A stretch of DNA of 64,000 nt. Origin: Bacillota bacterium (GTDB lineage: Bacteria > Bacillota > Clostridia > Lachnospirales > Lachnospiraceae). The translations under genes and the position numbers were made by a program. Numbering within the stretch: position 1 is the stretch's first letter; each line of letters begins with the position of its first letter. The notes under the pieces are model-generated. The model was not told the DNA's origin. It did not search any database and saw nothing but the letters and a program-made list of their open reading frames with translations. The DNA lies in contig JAEYFP010000013.1 of NCBI GenBank assembly GCA_023402845.1, positions 68,358 to 132,357 of the forward strand, read 5' to 3'. Of this stretch, positions 60,508 through 64,000 are shown in pieces.

Positions 60508-62694
60508 TTACATGCTCTTCCTTTCCGCAATCTCCGCCATCTTCGCATCGTTCAGACGTGTGTCACCGTGTACCCTTGAATAGGAAAGATAACCGTTCAT
60601 TCTGTCAATCTTAGTCAGGTTACGGCCGCCGCACTTCGGACAGACATCCATTTCCAGTTCCTGATGTCCGCAATCATCACAATAAGCAAGAGACATGTTG
60701 ACACCCTCATAAAAGCCCATATCCATCGCTCTTCTGATCAAGGTCTTAATTGCATCAAGGTTGTAGTCGATCGGGTATTTCACATATTGAATTTTCCCGC
60801 CGTTTGACAACTCCCAGAAGCGGTATTCCAAATCCTGCTTCTGAATCGGGGTAATATCCTCCGTTACGTGACAGTGGAAGCCGTTGCTGACATATTCCCG
60901 ATCGGATACGTTTTCCACAATTCCGTATTTTTTTCTGAATTGCTGTACCTGCAGGCCGCAGAGATTCTCCGCAGGAGTCGCATAAATCGCATAGAGGTTG
61001 CCGTCCTCTGCCTTAAATTCATTAACACGCTTATTGATAAATTCAAGCACATCCAGCGCAAACTGTCCGTCCTCCGCCAACGATTTGCCGTTATACAGCC
61101 TTTGCAGTTCATTAAAGGCCGTAATGCCGAATGAAGCAGTTGACGCTTTCAGCAGAGGTTTAATCTTCTCGGAAAGCTTTAAATGTCCGCCGTAGAAGCC
61201 TCCCTCACAATAAGCGAGCGGATTCGTGGACGCACGCATCTCACCAAGATACGCATACGTTCTCTGATGCAGACCGCGGATCAAATTCAGGTAATAGTCC
61301 AGCACCTCATAAAAATCCTTGCTCTCCTGCCTGGCCTTTGCCAAAATCATCGGCAGATGTAAAGAAACCGCGCCGACATTAAACCGTCCGACAAATACAG
61401 GCATATCCTTGTCATCCGTCGGATGCATGCCGCCCCTTTCATACCATGGGGATAAAAATGCACGGCAGCCCATGGGAGAAATAATTTTTCCGTACTGCTT
61501 ATACATGCTTGCAATATAACCTTTCCCGGTCAGACTCAGCCAATCCGGATACATTGTTTTACTTGAACATTTTACGCCGGCCTCAAATACATCCTCCAAT
61601 TCCTTGCCTGGCCCGTGCAGATTTTCATCATATAAAAATACGATTTTAGGAAACAATACCGGCTTTTTGCAATCCTTTTTGCCCTGTCCCCGCCTCCTGA
61701 CGTTTAACATGGAAATTGTAGCCAACTTTGCAAACCGCCCGGTCCCTGTGCCGGCCGTAACTGTGATAAACGGATAATCCCCGCGGCTCGAAGCAACTGT
61801 GTTAAATTTGTATTCCCAACCTTGAAAACCCTGCTCAAATTCCTTTGTCACATCGGCATAAGCCTCCGCCTGCGCAGTTTCCCCGTCAATCCCGAGTCGT
61901 TCATACTTTTCCATATATTTTTTATAGGATTTTTCCGCATAGGGCTCCAGAATATAATCCACACTCGGCACGGTAAACCCGCCGTATTGCTGGCTTGCCG
62001 CCGACAATACAATATCCCCGATGACATCAAAGGCCACATCCAGCGTCTTCGGCTCATTATACCAGATATTTCCCATCTCAAAGCCGCCGGTCAGCACAGA
62101 TTCCACATCAAATAGGCAGCAGTTCATTGTATCCCGCCTGGCAGACATATCATGCACATAAATATAGCCATCGCGGCATGCCTGTATTTCCTCCGTCGTC
62201 ATGAAGAATTTCTGATAAAGCTCTTTGTTCAGCTGATTGAAGATCAGGCTGCGTTTTGTGGAAACCAACGCGCTGTCCGTATTGGCATTTTCCTTGTCCC
62301 CAATATACATGATGGACTGGCTCTTTTTATAGACATCGTCCAGCATCCTGACAAAGTCCTGCTTATAATTACGATAATCGCGATAGCTCTTTGCAACGAT
62401 CGGCTTGACCTCCTCCAAAGCGCTCTCCACGATATTATGCATAATCGGGATCGGTATTTCCTCCGTGTCCAGTTCATTAACTCGTTCTACGACCTTGGAA
62501 CAGATATATTCCTTTTCTTCCTCCGTAAACTTCGTCAAAGCACGGTAGGCCGATTTTCCTACCGCATCAATCACTTTTTGTACATTAAATTCCTCTCTCG
62601 TTCCATCCTTCTTGATCATTTTGACATCTCTGCCGGGCTTATAAATATGAGAATAGTCCTTTCGATCTTCTACAACTCCTGCATCTGCGTTCAT
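60508..62694 (-). CDS. nrdD: Anaerobic (class III) ribonucleoside-triphosphate reductase
   Basis: Makes deoxynucleotides without oxygen. The 728-residue protein has an N-terminal ATP-cone domain (about 24-115), the ten-stranded barrel with its catalytic cysteines, a C-terminal zinc site CDDCGHQELEMDVCPKCGG, and the glycyl-radical loop RMNGYLS near the end. GGAGG lies 7 bases before the ATG. Its promoter and the downstream nrdG and dut suggest one dNTP unit. No NrdR box was recognised in the 131-base upstream gap. Confidence 0.97.
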   Translation of the reverse strand: MNADAGVVEDRKDYSHIYKPGRDVKMIKKDGTREEFNVQKVIDAVGKSAYRALTKFTEEEKEYICSKVVERVNELDTEEIPIPIMHNIVESALEEVKPIVAKSYRDYRNYKQDFVRMLDDVYKKSQSIMYIGDKENANTDSALVSTKRSLIFNQLNKELYQKFFMTTEEIQACRDGYIYVHDMSARRDTMNCCLFDVESVLTGGFEMGNIWYNEPKTLDVAFDVIGDIVLSAASQQYGGFTVPSVDYILEPYAEKSYKKYMEKYERLGIDGETAQAEAYADVTKEFEQGFQGWEYKFNTVASSRGDYPFITVTAGTGTGRFAKLATISMLNVRRRGQGKKDCKKPVLFPKIVFLYDENLHGPGKELEDVFEAGVKCSSKTMYPDWLSLTGKGYIASMYKQYGKIISPMGCRAFLSPWYERGGMHPTDDKDMPVFVGRFNVGAVSLHLPMILAKARQESKDFYEVLDYYLNLIRGLHQRTYAYLGEMRASTNPLAYCEGGFYGGHLKLSEKIKPLLKASTASFGITAFNELQRLYNGKSLAEDGQFALDVLEFINKRVNEFKAEDGNLYAIYATPAENLCGLQVQQFRKKYGIVENVSDREYVSNGFHCHVTEDITPIQKQDLEYRFWELSNGGKIQYVKYPIDYNLDAIKTLIRRAMDMGFYEGVNMSLAYCDDCGHQELEMDVCPKCGGRNLTKIDRMNGYLSYSRVHGDTRLNDAKMAEIAERKSM

Positions 62695-62773
62695 TTCGCA
62701 TCCTCCCCTTCGTCAATCTACATTTAGTACTCCCTTGTTCAATTTTTCCCAACATCTTGTGGGTACATATAAA

Positions 62774-62802
62774 AATATAGCAACTGACCGGTATAATGTC
62801 AA
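62774..62802 (-). promoter_or_regulatory. Promoter of nrdD-nrdG(-dut)
   Basis: On the minus strand, TTGACA (62802-62797) and TATATT (62779-62774) are 17 bases apart, 80 bases before nrdD. The leader between them and the gene has no evident riboswitch. Confidence 0.7.
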
Positions 62803-62825
62803 GACCAAATAGTATACAAAAAAGT

Positions 62826-63809
62826 CTAATTATAATTGGTTAAAATCCTTTCCATATGATTTCTGTATTCAATTTTGACCGACTCGGGCGATAATATTGT
62901 GATCTCCTCACCGAGTGCACAAAGCCAGCCAAAAAACTGTCCGCTGATAGCAACCTGCACGCGTACCCGGCTGCACGTTTCGTCAAATTTAAGTATCGAA
63001 ATTTCCGTTCCGAAACGATCCAGCAGGATACCAATCTTTTTATTCGGGCAGCGCAGCGTGACGTCTACTGTTTCCCCGCCGAACATCCCAAACATTTTTT
63101 TTGAATAAGCGGCAATATCAAGCGTCTTATCCGGCATCGATGCCGTCTCGTCCAGCACGTTGATCGCCTTCATTTTATCTACTCGAAAATGTTTTCTGAT
63201 CCCGGCTTCCTGATCATAGGCGACAAGATAATAGTTTTCATCATCCCAGATGAGGGCGAGCGGACTGACTTGATAGAGCTCCCCATTCTTACGCGGCTGC
63301 AGCTCCTTGTTACAGCTCCATTCAAAATACTGAAACCCGATTTTTCTGCCGCCCTGAATTGCCCGATGGATATCATCGATATTATAAAGCACATTTTCAT
63401 TCTGTGTTTTGTTCCTGTTTGCCACAAACACCTGTCGTTTCAGCTTGGCTGCATCATAATTATTGGTCAGGCTTCCAAGCTTTTTAATCAGCTTCTGTGT
63501 TTTTTTCTCCGTAATGAATTTTGAGGACTGCACCGCATCAACGAGCAGCTTTAATTCGGCAAGTTCAAAATCGCGGCTCGCCACATAATAGCCGGAATTC
63601 TTTCTGCCGCCCTTTCTTTCAATATCAATCCCAAATAAAATCAAAGCCTCTATATCACTGTAAATGCTCTTTCGTTCCGCATTAATCCCATATCCTTCCA
63701 GCGCTTTGATCAACGCCTCCGCATTCATCGGATGAGCCGTATCGGTGTTTTCTGTCAAAATTTTCAACAGATAAGGCAGCTTTAATTTTTGATTCGATGC
63801 TTTTGACAT
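62826..63809 (-). CDS. WYL-domain transcriptional regulator
   Basis: Helix-turn-helix regulator of 327 residues. The N-terminal winged helix (about 8-70) includes LKLPYLLKILTENTDTAHPM and SIYSDIEALILFGIDI. The WYL domain (about 140-230) shows YQVSPLALIWDDENYYLVAY, the W-D-D-E-N-Y-Y-L-V pattern of the family. A WCX-like C-terminal region (about 250-320) may bind a ligand. The palindrome at 63868-63885 over its own -35 suggests autoregulation. Its target genes are not known; nrdD lies 131 bases downstream but has its own promoter. Confidence 0.88.
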   Translation of the reverse strand: MSKASNQKLKLPYLLKILTENTDTAHPMNAEALIKALEGYGINAERKSIYSDIEALILFGIDIERKGGRKNSGYYVASRDFELAELKLLVDAVQSSKFITEKKTQKLIKKLGSLTNNYDAAKLKRQVFVANRNKTQNENVLYNIDDIHRAIQGGRKIGFQYFEWSCNKELQPRKNGELYQVSPLALIWDDENYYLVAYDQEAGIRKHFRVDKMKAINVLDETASMPDKTLDIAAYSKKMFGMFGGETVDVTLRCPNKKIGILLDRFGTEISILKFDETCSRVRVQVAISGQFFGWLCALGEEITILSPESVKIEYRNHMERILTNYN

Positions 63810-63843
63810 CCTTGTTCTCCTTTGTTACCGTTTCTGTAAAAAC

Positions 63844-63885
63844 AGTATAGCACAAATTGCCTTGCCATTTACACGCTAGTGTAAA
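63844..63885 (-). promoter_or_regulatory. Promoter and palindromic operator of the WYL regulator
   Basis: On the minus strand TATACT (63849-63844) is a good -10, with GTAAAT at 63872-63867 in the -35 position 17 bases away. TTTACAC (63868-63874) and GTGTAAA (63879-63885) are perfect 7-bp inverted repeats with a 4-base spacer, overlapping that -35. Confidence 0.55.
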
Positions 63886-63916
63886 ATTTTATTCGGATAA
63901 TGGAAAATAAATAAAA

Positions 63917-63984
63917 AGAGAACACCACTTTGTGATAAAGTATTTAGCGACTAAACTAATACAAACAAAGGATAGGTGTTCTCT
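63917..63984. repeat. 10-bp inverted repeat before a truncated reading frame
   Basis: AGAGAACACC (63917-63926) and GGTGTTCTCT (63975-63984) are perfect inverted repeats 48 bases apart. The second arm ends directly before an ATG. The layout resembles the end of an insertion sequence or a hairpin over a translation start, but the window stops too soon to decide. Confidence 0.45.
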
Positions 63985-64000
63985 ATGATTAACAGTATAA
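63985..64000 (+). other. Possible start of a truncated coding sequence at the window edge
   Basis: ATGATTAACAGTATAA gives five codons (Met-Ile-Asn-Ser-Ile) before the window ends. AAAGGA lies about 12 bases upstream, which is long for a ribosome site. The product cannot be identified; a transposase is a guess based on the inverted repeat just before it. Confidence 0.3.

Noticed and set aside
62695..62825. NrdR box upstream of nrdD
   Set aside because: No pair of ACA-like palindromes with the expected spacing could be read in the 131-base gap.
1..64000. CRISPR array, rRNA or tRNA genes
   Set aside because: No regularly spaced repeats and no rRNA or tRNA core sequences were seen on either strand.

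Overview
The window reads as chromosomal DNA from an anaerobic, endospore-forming Gram-positive bacterium, most likely a Clostridia member of the Lachnospiraceae type. This placement is inferred from gene content and has not been tested by alignment. Supporting content: spoIVA, a SpoIID-like gene, a SpoVAF/GerA-like gene, an anaerobic ribonucleotide reductase with its activase, T-box leaders on pheST and tyrS, AGGAGG-type ribosome sites, and AT-rich intergenic DNA. Nearly all of the window is densely coding. Gene order is that of a core genome; the only hint of a mobile element is at the extreme right edge.

Layout. 0.1-3.7 kb: aroF-tyrA-aroA on the plus strand, for aromatic amino acids, with a consensus promoter and a terminator. 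3.7-10.7 kb, minus strand: a Crh/HPr-like protein without the catalytic histidine, then phoR, phoP, phoU, pstB, pstA, pstC and pstS (transcribed in the reverse of this order). PhoP-box-like 11-bp repeats lie upstream of pstS. 10.7-13.7 kb: gpmI and eno, with a perfect hairpin over the eno ribosome site. 13.7-15.0 kb: a membrane-anchored Mrr-like nuclease and a PilZ protein. 15.1-20.1 kb: pheS-pheT-queA behind a T-box. 20.1-22.5 kb: SpoIID-like protein and YihY. 22.6-22.85 kb: a probable 6S RNA.

22.9-28.7 kb is the most unusual part. One promoter precedes five tightly spaced genes: a DltA-like adenylating enzyme, a carrier protein, an MBOAT acyltransferase, an SGNH protein, and a radical-SAM aminomutase. 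The aminomutase carries the Lys/Asn pair reported for glutamate 2,3-aminomutase. The adenylation pocket, aligned by eye, has an arginine where acid-activating domains often have a basic residue, and lacks the cysteine of DltA. I infer a Dlt-like pathway that may put a beta-amino acid (beta-glutamate) or another acidic amino acid on a surface polymer. This is a hypothesis.

28.7-34.7 kb: tyrS with a T-box, pckA, an aminopeptidase P and deoC. 34.9-38.7 kb: citrate synthase, a CheY-like/CheX-like pair, and a response regulator with one intact and one degenerate GGDEF domain. 38.7-46.9 kb, minus strand: thrC, rnhA, a membrane MutS-like ATPase, a metallo-beta-lactamase-fold protein, a SAH/MTA deaminase, cytidine deaminase, a BMP lipoprotein and purine nucleoside phosphorylase, largely a nucleoside-salvage run. 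47.0-52.8 kb: spoIVA, a REC-HD protein, a VWA/MoxR pair and metF. 52.9-57.8 kb: gpsA, plsY, der, a DUF512 radical-SAM protein and a CBS protein. 57.9-63.8 kb: SpoVAF-like protein, dUTPase, nrdG, nrdD and a WYL regulator. The last 100 bases hold a 10-bp inverted repeat followed at once by the start of an unidentified reading frame.

No tRNA, rRNA or CRISPR array was seen. All identifications come from reading motifs by eye; no database search was run.
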